This document shows, in pieces, positions 25,761 to 34,560 of a stretch of DNA of 53,233 nucleotides. Below the pieces are notes generated by a model. That model saw only the letters and a list, made by a program, of their open reading frames with translations, was not told where the DNA came from and did not search any database. This DNA is from Bacteroidales bacterium (GTDB lineage Bacteria; Bacteroidota; Bacteroidia; Bacteroidales; P3). Position 1 is the first letter of the stretch, and the number at the start of each line of letters is the position of its first letter. A program made the position numbers and the translations under genes. The DNA lies in the NCBI GenBank assembly GCA_017645585.1, contig JAGCOF010000033.1, forward strand, positions 1 through 53,233, in the 5' to 3' direction.

Positions 25761-26618
25761 GAAGAAATTTTAAAGAAGGTCCGCAAGATAGAGATTAAGG
25801 CGCGCGGCTTGTCGCAGCAGATGTTCAGCGGCGAATACCACTCGGCTTTCAAGGGGCGTGGTATGGCGTTCAGCGAGGTGCGCGAATATCAGTATGGCGA
25901 CGATGTGCGCAGCATTGATTGGAACGTCACCGCCCGTCTGGCGCACCCTTATGTGAAGATTTTCGAGGAGGAGCGCGAGCTGACGGTGATGTTGCTGGTC
26001 GATGTGAGCGGCAGCGGACGCTTCGGCACGCACAGCCAATTCAAGGAGGAGTTGGCCGCCGAGGTGGCCGCCACCCTGGCGTTCAGTGCCATTGCCAACA
26101 ACGACAAGGTGGGCGTGCTGCTGTTCAGCGACCGCATCGAGAAGTTCATACCGCCCAAGAAGGGCCGCTCGCATATCTTGCGCATCATCCGCGAACTCAT
26201 CACCTTCCGCCCGCAGAGCAACGGCACCGACATTAGCCTGGCCCTCGGCTATTTCTCCAATGTCATCAAGAAGCGCTGCACCACCTTCCTGCTCAGCGAC
26301 TTCTACGACAGTGGCTACAGCGAGGCCCTCAAGCTGGCCGCCGGCAAGCACGATCTGGTGGCCCTGCGCCTGGTGGACCGCCGCGAGGAGCACATGGAGA
26401 ACCTGGGGTTGGTGAAATTCTATGACCCTGAGAGCACCCAGACGCTGTGGGTCGACACCGGCAGCGCTGCCGTGCGCCGCGCCGTCGACGCCCGTGCCGC
26501 CGCCCACACCCGCGAGGTGGAGGAGACTATGCGCCGCTACGGCATCGAGATGGCCACCATGCATACGGGCGAGGACTTTGTGAAGCCCCTGAGGGCGCTT
26601 TTTGCAAGGAGAAGTTAA
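25755..26618 (+). CDS. DUF58 domain protein of the MoxR/Bat operon
   Basis: A 287-residue DUF58 protein, the standard neighbour of MoxR. The family signature is FKGRGMAFSEVREYQYGDDVRSIDW-like: GRGMAF, then YGDDVRSIDWNVTAR at ~45-60. A von Willebrand-like fold follows (VMLLVDVSGSGRF, ~77-89, with DVSGS as MIDAS). A GTG start at 25755 gives MDEEILKKVRKIEIKARGLS, matching the family N-terminus; no ATG lies near. The start lies inside a 7-bp repeat, which may have replaced the original ATG. It ends 0 bp before the next ATG. Confidence 0.9.
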   Translation: MDEEILKKVRKIEIKARGLSQQMFSGEYHSAFKGRGMAFSEVREYQYGDDVRSIDWNVTARLAHPYVKIFEEERELTVMLLVDVSGSGRFGTHSQFKEELAAEVAATLAFSAIANNDKVGVLLFSDRIEKFIPPKKGRSHILRIIRELITFRPQSNGTDISLALGYFSNVIKKRCTTFLLSDFYDSGYSEALKLAAGKHDLVALRLVDRREEHMENLGLVKFYDPESTQTLWVDTGSAAVRRAVDARAAAHTREVEETMRRYGIEMATMHTGEDFVKPLRALFARRS

Positions 26619-27497
26619 ATGAAGAGAATAAAAAAAATAGGACTGATAGGTCTTATAGGACTGATAGGACTGACAGGGGAGGTGAGGGGCCAAGCTACTC
26701 TTGGCGCCGACACCATCGCCCTCGGTGACCAGACGGTGCTGAGTGTGCCCCTGTCTGCCGACAGTATGCCCGGCATGCAGTTGCCGCAGCAGGTGGTGGT
26801 GCTCGCGCAGTCGGTCGACACTGCCACGCGTTCGCTGCAGTCGACCATCACCAGCTTCGAGCCCGGCGAGTATGTGCTGCACACCTCGGCCTACGACTCG
26901 CTGCTGCTGGTGGTCACCGATGTGGAGGTGGACACCACGACCACCGAGATACGCGACATTGCCCCCATCCAGCGGGTGCCCTATACCTTCTGGGAGCTGT
27001 TTCGCTGGGTGTTGTTGGCATGGGCGGTGGCTGCTGTGGCCATCGTGGTGTGGTGGCTGCTGGATAGGCGCAAGCGTCACGGAAGCATTTTTGTGCACCA
27101 CGAGCCTGTCGACACCCGCACCCCCGAAGAGCGTGCCCTGCAGGCCCTCGAGGAATTGCGCAACAGCCACATGTGGCAGAGCGGCAAGGTGAAGGAATAC
27201 CATACCGAACTGACCGACATTGTGCGTCGCTTCATCGAGGAGGCCACCGGCATTCGTGCCACCGAGATGACCAGCGACGAGACAGTGGAGGAAGTTGAAG
27301 GTTTGAAATTGAAAGCGGAAAGCGGTTTGCTCCGCAGCATATTCACTGTCGCCGATCTGGTCAAGTTCGCCAAGAGTGAGCCGCTGCCCCACGAGCATGA
27401 GGCCTCGTTGAGTCAGTCGGTGCAGTTTGTCAAAGACTTCTGGCAGCAGGTGAAGCCTGCCGAGGAGCCTGCCGGTGAGGAGGCGGCGACGAAATGA
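26619..27497 (+). CDS. DUF4381-like membrane protein of the Bat operon
   Basis: A 292-residue protein. Its signal peptide MKRIKKIGLIGLIGLIGLTG is built from repeated GLI triplets encoded by a 9-bp repeat. A short exported beta domain (~25-115) follows, then one membrane segment (~128-148, FRWVLLAWAVAAVAIVVWWL). The cytoplasmic helical domain has KVKEYHTELTDIVRRFIEE, typical of DUF4381-like proteins found between DUF58 and BatA genes. Residues ~225-235 (KLKAESG) come from a 7-bp repeat. It overlaps batA by 4 bp. The molecular role is unknown; an accessory to BatA/BatB is inferred from context. Confidence 0.72.
   Translation: MKRIKKIGLIGLIGLIGLTGEVRGQATLGADTIALGDQTVLSVPLSADSMPGMQLPQQVVVLAQSVDTATRSLQSTITSFEPGEYVLHTSAYDSLLLVVTDVEVDTTTTEIRDIAPIQRVPYTFWELFRWVLLAWAVAAVAIVVWWLLDRRKRHGSIFVHHEPVDTRTPEERALQALEELRNSHMWQSGKVKEYHTELTDIVRRFIEEATGIRATEMTSDETVEEVEGLKLKAESGLLRSIFTVADLVKFAKSEPLPHEHEASLSQSVQFVKDFWQQVKPAEEPAGEEAATK
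26640..26675 (+). repeat. 9-bp repeat forming a signal peptide core
   Basis: Units GGACTGATA, GGTCTTATA, GGACTGATA, GGACTGACA. They encode the Gly-Leu-Ile triplets of the hydrophobic core, so a repeat expansion directly sets signal-peptide length. Confidence 0.8.
27293..27325 (+). repeat. In-frame 7-bp repeat in the DUF4381-like gene
   Basis: Degenerate units AGTTGAA, GGTTTGA, AATTGAA, AGCGGAA, AGCGG encode EVEGLKLKAESG. Two units match the GGAAAGC register of the moxR repeat. Confidence 0.6.
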
Positions 27498-28486
27498 ACG
27501 GCATACAGTTTGTTCATCCCTGGTATCTCCTCGGGCTGGTGCTCGTCCCGCTGATGGTGGTGTGGTATATCTGGCACTACCGCAAGCAAGACCCCGCCCT
27601 GCAGCACTCCGACATTGCTATCTTCGACGGCATCGGCAAGAGCCTCCGTGTGCGGCTGCGCTGGCTGCCCTACGCTCTGCGAGTGGTGGCTGTGGCTGCC
27701 ATGGTGGTGGCCTTAGCGCGTCCGCAAAGTCGCCTCAGCCGCCAGGAGATGAAGGTCGAGGGCATCGACATCGTGCTGGCAATGGATATTTCGGGTTCCA
27801 TGTTGGCCGAGGACTTCAAGCCCAACCGTCTGGAGGCTGCCAAGAAGGTGGCCGCCGACTTCATCGAAGGACGCAAGAGCGACCGCATGGGCTTGGTGGT
27901 TTTTGCCGGTCAGGCCTTCACACAAGTGCCTCTCACGGTGGACCATCATGTGCTGTTGCAGCAGCTTGGCAAGCTGAAGAGCGGCATTGTGCGCGACGGC
28001 ACCGCCCTGGGCGACGGTTTGGCTACCGCCATCAACCGCATCAAGGACAGCGAGGCCAAGAGCAAGGTGATTATCCTGCTTACCGACGGTGTCAACAACC
28101 AGGGCAGCGTCGATCCCCTGAGTGCTGCCGAGATTGCCACCCTTTACGGCATCCGCCTCTACACCATCGGCGTGGGCTCGCTTGGCAAGGCACCCTATCC
28201 TTTCCGCGACCAATTCGGCAGGGTGCACTACCAGAACATCGACGTGGAGATTGACGAGGAGTTGATGAAGCAGATGTCCGAGTTGACAAGCGACGGTCGC
28301 TACTTCCGCGCCACCAACAAGAAGGCATTGCAGGAGATTTTTAGCCAGATTGATGAGATGGAAACGAGCAAGATAGATGTTACGCAGTATGCCCAGACCA
28401 AGGACGAACAGGCGCCGTGGCTCTGGCTGGCGTTCCTCGCCCTCGCCCTCGAGGCGCTCATCCGCTGGGTATGGTTTAAATGGTAA
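27494..28486 (+). CDS. batA: BatA, von Willebrand factor A membrane protein
   Basis: A 330-residue inner-membrane protein of the Bat (Bacteroides aerotolerance) system. Two N-terminal membrane segments (~10-27, 58-76) and one C-terminal (~308-326) bracket a VWA domain (~90-290). The metal-ion site is DISGS (98-102) with later GDGLATAI and LTDGVNNQG. An Arg-rich loop LRVRLRWLPY lies between the first two segments. It overlaps the preceding gene by 4 bp and precedes batB by 6 bp. Confidence 0.92.
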   Translation: MNGIQFVHPWYLLGLVLVPLMVVWYIWHYRKQDPALQHSDIAIFDGIGKSLRVRLRWLPYALRVVAVAAMVVALARPQSRLSRQEMKVEGIDIVLAMDISGSMLAEDFKPNRLEAAKKVAADFIEGRKSDRMGLVVFAGQAFTQVPLTVDHHVLLQQLGKLKSGIVRDGTALGDGLATAINRIKDSEAKSKVIILLTDGVNNQGSVDPLSAAEIATLYGIRLYTIGVGSLGKAPYPFRDQFGRVHYQNIDVEIDEELMKQMSELTSDGRYFRATNKKALQEIFSQIDEMETSKIDVTQYAQTKDEQAPWLWLAFLALALEALIRWVWFKW

Positions 28487-28492
28487 AACGAC

Positions 28493-29542
28493 ATGATTCA
28501 TTTCGAACATAAAGAATATCTGTGGCTGCTGCTTGTGGTGGCGGTGCTGGGTTTGCTGTGGGGCTACTCCCTGTGGCGCAACCGTCGCCGCCTGGCTGCC
28601 TGGGCCGATACGCCGATGTTCCCGCGACTCATTCCCGACCGTTCGGGCTGGCGTCCTGCCTTCAAAATGACCCTCACACTTCTGGGCCTCGGCCTGCTGG
28701 TGGTAGCGTTGGCCAATCCGCAGTTCGGCACCCGCATCGAGAAAGGCAAACGCGCCGGCAGCGACGTGGCTATCTGCCTCGACCTCAGTAACAGCATGAT
28801 GGCTGAGGATATACAGCCCAACCGTCTGGAACGCAGTAAACGTGTGGTGACCAACCTGCTGAACTCCTTTGCCGGCGACCGCGTCAGCCTGGTGGCCTTT
28901 GCCGGCACCAGCTTCATACAGATGCCCCTCACCGGCGACTACAGCGCCGCCAAGCTCTTCCTCGACGACATGGATTGCAGCATGATTTCAGAGCAGGGCA
29001 CCGCCATTGGCGACGCTATAGAGAAGGCCATGCAGACCCTTGGCTACGGCGATGAGGAGCGCGAGTGGCAGAAAGGCAAGAACCGCGCCATTATCGTCAT
29101 CAGCGACGGTGAGAACCACGAGGACGATGCCGTCGGTGCCGCTCGCAGCGCCGCCAAGGAGGGTGTGCGTGTGTGCACTATCGGCATGGGTCTGCCTGAA
29201 GGTTCGCCCATCCCGGAATACGACAGCCGTGGACGCAAGAACAACTACAAGCGCGAGTCGGGTGGTAGCATCATTATGACCCGCCTCAATGAGCAGATGC
29301 TCCGCGAAGTGGCTGCGGCCGGCAACGGCGTGTATGTGCGCGCCAGCAACGCCGGCAGCGGCTTGGGCGACATTACCAACCTCATTGCGGGCTTGGACAA
29401 GGAGGAGTTCGGCGAGGCACAGTTTGCTGCCTATGAAAGCCGCTACATGTATCCCCTTGCTGCCGGCTTGCTCTGTCTTCTGGCCGAGGTGCTCCTCTTC
29501 GAGCGCCGCAACCGCAAATGGAATTTAGACGATATGCTATGA
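28493..29542 (+). CDS. batB: BatB, von Willebrand factor A membrane protein
   Basis: A paralogue of BatA, 349 residues. Two membrane segments lie near the N-terminus (~10-26, 57-75), with one at the C-terminus. The VWA domain has a slightly altered metal site, DLSNS (97-101), followed by GTAIGDAIEKAM and VISDGENHE. The region GSIIMTRLNEQML is the expected BatB second half. The TGA overlaps the batC ATG (29539-29542), implying coupled translation. Confidence 0.92.
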   Translation: MIHFEHKEYLWLLLVVAVLGLLWGYSLWRNRRRLAAWADTPMFPRLIPDRSGWRPAFKMTLTLLGLGLLVVALANPQFGTRIEKGKRAGSDVAICLDLSNSMMAEDIQPNRLERSKRVVTNLLNSFAGDRVSLVAFAGTSFIQMPLTGDYSAAKLFLDDMDCSMISEQGTAIGDAIEKAMQTLGYGDEEREWQKGKNRAIIVISDGENHEDDAVGAARSAAKEGVRVCTIGMGLPEGSPIPEYDSRGRKNNYKRESGGSIIMTRLNEQMLREVAAAGNGVYVRASNAGSGLGDITNLIAGLDKEEFGEAQFAAYESRYMYPLAAGLLCLLAEVLLFERRNRKWNLDDML

Positions 29543-30282
29543 AAAAGATACTCACCATAATTACCTTGCTCGTTCTCTGCTTCTCGGCATCGGCGCAGGC
29601 CAGCCGTCATCAGCTGCGCGAAGGCAACCGCGCCTACAACAAGCAGCGCTATGACGATTCAGAGGTGGCCTACCGCAGGGCCCTCGAACGGGACTCTACC
29701 CACTACCGTGGGCAGTACAACTTGGCCAATGCCCTCTACCGGCAGGAAAAGTACACCGAGGCCGCCAGCCACTACCAGCAGGCCCTCGGCAGTCAGAATA
29801 TCACCAAGAAACAGCGTGCCCAGGCCCTGCACAATCAGGGTAACAGTTACTTGAAGGCCGCACAGCAGTCGGATCAGATGGAAGGCTTGCAACAGGCTGT
29901 CAACAGCTATCAAGAAGCCCTGAAACTCGACCCCAAGAACGAGGACACTCGCTACAACCTCGCCTATGCCCGCCGCCTGATGCAACAGCAGCAACAAAAT
30001 CAGCAACAACAGCAGAACCAAAATCAGCAGCAGCAAAACCAGCAGCAACAGCAGGACCAACAGCAACAGCAGCAACAAGACCAGCAAAATCAACAACAAC
30101 AGCAACAGGACCGCCAGCAACAGCAAGACCAGCAGCAACAGCAGAACCAACCCCAAAACCGCAAGCGTGAAGATGCTGAGCGCATGCTGGAGGCTGTCAA
30201 GAACAATGAGCGCCAAACCCTGCGCGAGAAGAACCGCGCCGACCAGCCTGTGCGTGTCCAGAAAACAGACAAAGATTGGTAA
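29539..30282 (+). CDS. batC: BatC, TPR protein with Gln-rich tail
   Basis: A 247-residue periplasmic TPR protein. The signal peptide ends near SASAQA (~19). TPR units span ~22-150 (NRAYNKQRYDDSEVAYRRAL, YNLANALYRQEKYTEAASHY, NQGNSYL..., DTRYNLAYARR). A 59-residue Gln/Asn tract (~149-207) follows, then a short conserved basic tail (RKREDAERMLEAVKNNERQT). The Gln tract is typical of BatC but long here, coded by mixed CAG/CAA. It probably links BatA/BatB to BatD/BatE in the periplasm. It overlaps batB by 4 bp. Confidence 0.88.
   Translation: MKKILTIITLLVLCFSASAQASRHQLREGNRAYNKQRYDDSEVAYRRALERDSTHYRGQYNLANALYRQEKYTEAASHYQQALGSQNITKKQRAQALHNQGNSYLKAAQQSDQMEGLQQAVNSYQEALKLDPKNEDTRYNLAYARRLMQQQQQNQQQQQNQNQQQQNQQQQQDQQQQQQQDQQNQQQQQQDRQQQQDQQQQQNQPQNRKREDAERMLEAVKNNERQTLREKNRADQPVRVQKTDKDW
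29983..30159 (+). repeat. CAG/CAA repeat tract in batC
   Basis: About 59 codons almost entirely Gln, with Asn, Asp and occasional Arg interruptions. Codon mixing (CAG/CAA/AAC/AAT/GAC) suggests it is old or under selection against slippage. Confidence 0.85.
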
Positions 30283-30285
30283 ACA

Positions 30286-32088
30286 ATGAGAAAGACACTA
30301 CTGACACTGATACTCCTTAATATCTTCGGCTTCATATGCGCCCAGGAGATGACCGTGCAGGCCCCCTCATCGGTTTATGTGGGCGACAACTTCACCGTTC
30401 GGTTCGTCGTCAACGAGCAGGCCAAGGACTTCCGCGGCCCCTCCTTCAAGGGCTTCAGCCTGCGTTCGGGTCCCAACACATCCTCATCCACCAGCATGAG
30501 CTTCGTCAACGGGCAGATGTCGCGTTCCGTTTCCACCACCTTCTCTTACACTCTTCTTGCCGACGTCGAGGGCACCTTCACCATCGATGCAGCCACCTGC
30601 ACCGCCGCGGGCAAAAAGGTCTCCTCCTCGCCCTTCACCATCAAGGTGGAAAAGGGCACCGGCAAGCGTCAGCAACAACAACAGCAGCAGGCCTATGACC
30701 CCTGGGGCCGTCAGCAGCAGGAGCAGCCTGCCAAAATCGACGACAAGTCGCTCTTTGCCCGTGCTTCCGTCAGCAAGAGCAACCCCTACCAAGGTGAGCA
30801 GGTAATCATCACCTATAAAATCTACACGCAGATACCTATCCGGCAGTTCGCCATCGACAAGCTGCCCGGCAACAAGGGCTTCTGGGCCGAGGACCTCAGC
30901 GAGGGCCGTCAGATCAAGCAGTATGAGGAAACCATCGGCGACCGCCGCTACCAAGTGGCCGAGATACGCCGCGGAGCCCTCTTCGCACAGGAGAACGGCA
31001 AGCTCACCATCGAGCCGCTCAACCTCAATGTGCTGGCCATGGTGCAGCAGCAGCGTCGCCGCACCGGCACCATCTTCGACCTCTTCGACGACCCCTTCTT
31101 CAGCAGCCAACAGGCCGTTGAACACGCCCTCGGCACCAACCGCATCAACGTCAATGTCCGTCCGCTGCCCACGGCCCCCGAAGGCTTCACCGGTGGGGTG
31201 GGGCGCTTCGACGTTATGGGCGGCGCCAATCTAGACAAGGTCAAGGCCAACGAGGCCGTCAGCTATCGTGTCACCATCTCTGGCACCGGCAACCTCATGC
31301 TTATCAATGCACCGTCGCCCGAGTTCCCCAGCATCTTCGAAGTCTACGACCCACAGATTACCGACAATATCAAGAAAGGCGAGAACGGCGTCAGTGGCAG
31401 CCGCAGCTATGAGTGGATACTCATACCGCGCAGCAAGGGCCACTACACCATCCCGCGCCTCGCTGTCATCTTCTTCGACCCCTCTACAGGCCAATACGTC
31501 ACCAAATACATCGACAAACAGGAGATTGAGGTGGCCGGCGGCCAGACCACCACGGTCGGTAGCGGCCAGAAAGACGATGTGCTGCACCTCAACAGCGACA
31601 TCAACTACCTGCATCCCACCTGCCCTCTGCAGCCTGTCCGTCATCAGGAGCATGCTGGCCTTGGTTTCTGGCTGGCCCTGGGTGCTATCCTCCTGCTCAC
31701 CCTCGCGGCGCTTCTCTTCGGCAAGCGCCGTCAGGCCGAGCTGCAGGATGTCGTGGGCATGCGTAAGAAGCACGCCGTCCGCATGGCCCGCAAGCGCCTC
31801 AAAACCGCCGAGAAATACCTCAAGGACAGCGACAGCAACCGCTTCTACGAGGAAATTTACCGCGCCATTTGGGGCTGCCTCTCCGACAAATACAATATCC
31901 CGCTCTCCAACCTCAACCGCGACACCGTCACCGAGTGCCTGAACAGCAAGCAGGTGCCCGAGGCGCAGCAGCAGAGCATCATGCAGGTGCTGCAGGATGT
32001 CGACCTCGCACGCTTCGCCCCGGGCGACGCCCACTCGCAGATGCAGTCTATCTATGACGAGGCCCTGAATATGATTGTTGCACTATAA
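30286..32088 (+). CDS. batD: BatD, oxygen-tolerance family membrane protein
   Basis: A 600-residue BatD. It has a signal peptide (~1-19), three Ig-like exported modules (~20-130, 150-265, 285-420), a membrane segment (~455-475, GFWLALGAILLLTLAALLF), and a cytoplasmic helical domain (~490-600). The opening QAPSSVYVGDNFTVRFVVN is characteristic. A short Gln-run (QQQQQQQ, ~128) links module 1 to 2. It follows batC by 3 bp and is followed by batE after 14 bp. Confidence 0.9.
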   Translation: MRKTLLTLILLNIFGFICAQEMTVQAPSSVYVGDNFTVRFVVNEQAKDFRGPSFKGFSLRSGPNTSSSTSMSFVNGQMSRSVSTTFSYTLLADVEGTFTIDAATCTAAGKKVSSSPFTIKVEKGTGKRQQQQQQQAYDPWGRQQQEQPAKIDDKSLFARASVSKSNPYQGEQVIITYKIYTQIPIRQFAIDKLPGNKGFWAEDLSEGRQIKQYEETIGDRRYQVAEIRRGALFAQENGKLTIEPLNLNVLAMVQQQRRRTGTIFDLFDDPFFSSQQAVEHALGTNRINVNVRPLPTAPEGFTGGVGRFDVMGGANLDKVKANEAVSYRVTISGTGNLMLINAPSPEFPSIFEVYDPQITDNIKKGENGVSGSRSYEWILIPRSKGHYTIPRLAVIFFDPSTGQYVTKYIDKQEIEVAGGQTTTVGSGQKDDVLHLNSDINYLHPTCPLQPVRHQEHAGLGFWLALGAILLLTLAALLFGKRRQAELQDVVGMRKKHAVRMARKRLKTAEKYLKDSDSNRFYEEIYRAIWGCLSDKYNIPLSNLNRDTVTECLNSKQVPEAQQQSIMQVLQDVDLARFAPGDAHSQMQSIYDEALNMIVAL

Positions 32089-32102
32089 CACACTGAAAAA
32101 CA

Positions 32103-32849
32103 ATGTTACACACGATATTACTCCACTTTATCCTGCTGACCTCTTTTGTCCATCTGCAGGAGACCACTGCTCGCGAGGCCGACGAGGCTTACCGTCAGGG
32201 CGATTATGCCTCGGCCATCGAGCAATATGAGGCTGTGCTGGCGAAGCAGTGCACCTCGGCCGACCTTTACTACAACCTCGGCAATGCCTACTACCGCACC
32301 GGCCAGATGGGCTTGTCTATCCTCAACTATAGCCGTGCCCTGCGCCTCAAACCCACCATGAGCGACGCCAAGGAGAACCTCGCGCTGGCGCAGAGCCACA
32401 CCGTCGACCGCATCACCGTACTGCCCAAGTTCTTCCTCGTCCGCTGGATTGATACCCTCTGCACCGTCATTTCGCCCGCCGCCTGGCGCCTCATCGTCCT
32501 CATCCTGCTGGCCTTGGTGGGCGTCTCCTTTGTGGCTTTCCGTCTGGGCAGCCTGCTCTCGGTGCGCAAGGCGGGCCTCGTTGTAGGCATCGTCTTGGCT
32601 TTCATCCTCCTCCTGTCGGTGCTCTTCATGCTGCGCTCCACGCACCACTACAACGCCCGCAGCGAAGCCGTCGTGATGGCGCAGTCGCTCACCGTCAAGG
32701 GCTCGCCCGAGGCACAGAGTGTCGACAAACTCATCCTCCACGAGGGCACCACCGTCACCATCAGCGACAGCCTGGCCGGATGGTACAAAATCACCATCGC
32801 CGACGGCACCACCGGCTGGTGCACCACCGAAGACATCGAACGAATATGA
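32103..32849 (+). CDS. batE: BatE, TPR and SH3-like membrane protein
   Basis: A 248-residue protein. It has a short signal or anchor (~3-18), two TPR motifs (~25-95: YRQGDYASAIEQYEAVL, YYNLGNAYYRTGQMG...), and two membrane helices (~125-148, 157-178). The C-terminal SH3-like domain (~185-245) includes VKGSPEAQSVDKLILHEGT and GWYKITIADGTTGW. This domain order is that of BatE, the usual last gene of the bat operon. Its TGA overlaps the next ATG, so translation continues into a WG-repeat gene here. Confidence 0.88.
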   Translation: MLHTILLHFILLTSFVHLQETTAREADEAYRQGDYASAIEQYEAVLAKQCTSADLYYNLGNAYYRTGQMGLSILNYSRALRLKPTMSDAKENLALAQSHTVDRITVLPKFFLVRWIDTLCTVISPAAWRLIVLILLALVGVSFVAFRLGSLLSVRKAGLVVGIVLAFILLLSVLFMLRSTHHYNARSEAVVMAQSLTVKGSPEAQSVDKLILHEGTTVTISDSLAGWYKITIADGTTGWCTTEDIERI

Positions 32850-34129
32850 AACACCACGCCATAACCCTCACCCTGATGCTGCTGGCCACGCCGCTGGCAG
32901 CCATCGCACAGGAAGTCAAAATCCTTGAAGACGAGAAGTGCGGCTGCGACATTTTCCTCGTCGACGGCATCGAAACCACCCGCGAGGGCGACCGCTACGG
33001 CTTCCGCCTCGAGGACGGCACCGTCATCGTGCCCAACATCTACCGCTTTGTTGGTCAGTTCAACGAGGGCTACTGCAAGGTACAGCTCGACTACGACAGT
33101 GTGGGCCTCATCGACCGTACCGGCCGTCTCGTCGTCCCCTGCCTCTACAGCGACGTCGACCTGCCCTCCGAGGGCCGCATCCTGGTGGTCAAGAACGGCC
33201 TCATCGGTTACACCGACCTCGAAGGCAACGAGGTCATCCCCCCGCGCTTCCCCAAGGCCAGCAGCTTCTCCGAAGGCACCGCCTCCGTCTACCTCTACAC
33301 CGATAGCCTGGGCACGCATTGCAATTACATCGACACGATGGGCCGCATTGTCTTCCCCACCGATTTCCACAACGTGCTGCCCTTCACCGAAGGCTATGCG
33401 CCCGTCAGCATCAACGGCCTCTGCGGCATGATCGACCACTCGGGCCGTGTCGTGCTCCCCATCATGTACGAGATGGTCACCAACATCTCCGACGGCATCT
33501 TTTTCGCCGGCACCCCGGGCGCCCTCGCCCTCTTCAACACCCGCATGGAGCCCATCACCGACTTCATCTACAACGAGGTCACCGACCCCATCGAGGGCCG
33601 TATCCTCGTCAAGCGTGACGGCAAATACGGCTTCCTCGACCTCCAGGGCCACGAGGTGGTGCCCTGCATCTACGACGAGACCGGCATCTTCCGTCAGGGA
33701 CGCACCCTCGCCCGCATCGGCAGCCATTACGGCATCATTGACACCAACAACCGCGTCATCCTGCCCTTCGAATACGACAACCGCACCCCCAAGGGCATGA
33801 AATACATGTACTACGACAGCCTCGCCCTTGTCGAGAAGGACGGTAAACTCGGCTACGTCGACCTCGAGGGCAAGCTCGTCATCCCCTTCTACTTCGAGGA
33901 GGCTTTCCAATTCTCTGAGGGAGTCGCCGCCGCCCGCTTCAACGGCATGTGGGGCTATGTCGACACCAAGGGCGACATATTCATGCCCTTCATCTTCGAC
34001 GCCGCCACACCCTACAAATACGGCCGCGCCGAGGTTATCTACCAGGGCAATGTCAGCAAGGTGAACCGCAAGGGCAAATGTGTACGCAACTGTAAAGGAA
34101 TTATCGCATGGAGAGATTGGAACGAGTAG
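32846..34129 (+). CDS. WG-repeat (KWG) exported protein
   Basis: A 427-residue protein with signal peptide ~1-20 (ending AIAQ). At least eight WG/KWG-type repeats of about 40-45 residues fill the rest, each like GxxGYVDLEGKLVIPFYF or GLIDRTGRLVVPCLY. The repeats form short beta hairpins of unknown binding partner; such proteins are common in Bacteroidota. The start at 32846 gives a proper signal peptide and overlaps the batE stop by 4 bp. The 3' end overlaps the rseC-like gene by 22 bp. Its presence in the Bat operon is an addition to the standard set. Confidence 0.88.
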   Translation: MKHHAITLTLMLLATPLAAIAQEVKILEDEKCGCDIFLVDGIETTREGDRYGFRLEDGTVIVPNIYRFVGQFNEGYCKVQLDYDSVGLIDRTGRLVVPCLYSDVDLPSEGRILVVKNGLIGYTDLEGNEVIPPRFPKASSFSEGTASVYLYTDSLGTHCNYIDTMGRIVFPTDFHNVLPFTEGYAPVSINGLCGMIDHSGRVVLPIMYEMVTNISDGIFFAGTPGALALFNTRMEPITDFIYNEVTDPIEGRILVKRDGKYGFLDLQGHEVVPCIYDETGIFRQGRTLARIGSHYGIIDTNNRVILPFEYDNRTPKGMKYMYYDSLALVEKDGKLGYVDLEGKLVIPFYFEEAFQFSEGVAAARFNGMWGYVDTKGDIFMPFIFDAATPYKYGRAEVIYQGNVSKVNRKGKCVRNCKGIIAWRDWNE

Positions 34130-34542
34130 CCTCGCACGCAGGCATAGTCCAGGAAGTCAAGCACGGACGCCTCTTGGTGAAGATTGAGGCCGTCAGCGCC
34201 TGCGCCTCCTGTGCGGCCCATGGCAAGTGTGGCTTTGCCGAGTCAAAGGACAAGACGCTTGAGATACCCACCGCCGATTGGCAGCAATACTGTGTTGGCC
34301 AGCCCGTCACCGTCCACATCGACGAGAGCCGCGGCATGCTGGCCGTCTGGATAGCCTATGTGCTGCCGGCCGTGCTCATACTGGCAGCCATCATCGGCCT
34401 CTCGCTGGCTCGCCTCCCCGAGTGGGCCGTCGTCCTCGCCGCCTTCGCCGTCCTCGCTCTCTATGTGCTGGTCCTCTACCTACGCCGCCGCAAGGTCGAA
34501 AGCCACTTCACCCTCACCCTTACTCACGCAATAACGCAATAA
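34108..34542 (+). CDS. rseC: RseC/SoxR-reducing-system family membrane protein
   Basis: A 144-residue RseC-family protein. The cytoplasmic N-terminal part carries a cysteine cluster CASCAAHGKCGF (~31-42, four-Cys pattern), followed by two membrane helices (~74-93, 98-118) and a basic tail. In other bacteria RseC is linked to the Rnf/Rsx complex or sigma-E control; in Bacteroidota it usually precedes rnf genes. Here no rnf gene follows: ruvC does. The last residues THAITQ and the stop codon come from an 8-bp repeat. Confidence 0.85.
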   Translation: MERLERVASHAGIVQEVKHGRLLVKIEAVSACASCAAHGKCGFAESKDKTLEIPTADWQQYCVGQPVTVHIDESRGMLAVWIAYVLPAVLILAAIIGLSLARLPEWAVVLAAFAVLALYVLVLYLRRRKVESHFTLTLTHAITQ

Positions 34543-34558
34543 CACAATAACGCAATAA
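34527..34558 (+). repeat. 8-bp repeat across the rseC/ruvC junction
   Basis: CGCAATAA, CGCAATAA, CACAATAA, CGCAATAA in tandem. It supplies the last codons and TAA stop of the rseC-like gene and fills the spacer to the ruvC ATG at 34561. Confidence 0.88.
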
Positions 34559-34560
34559 AA

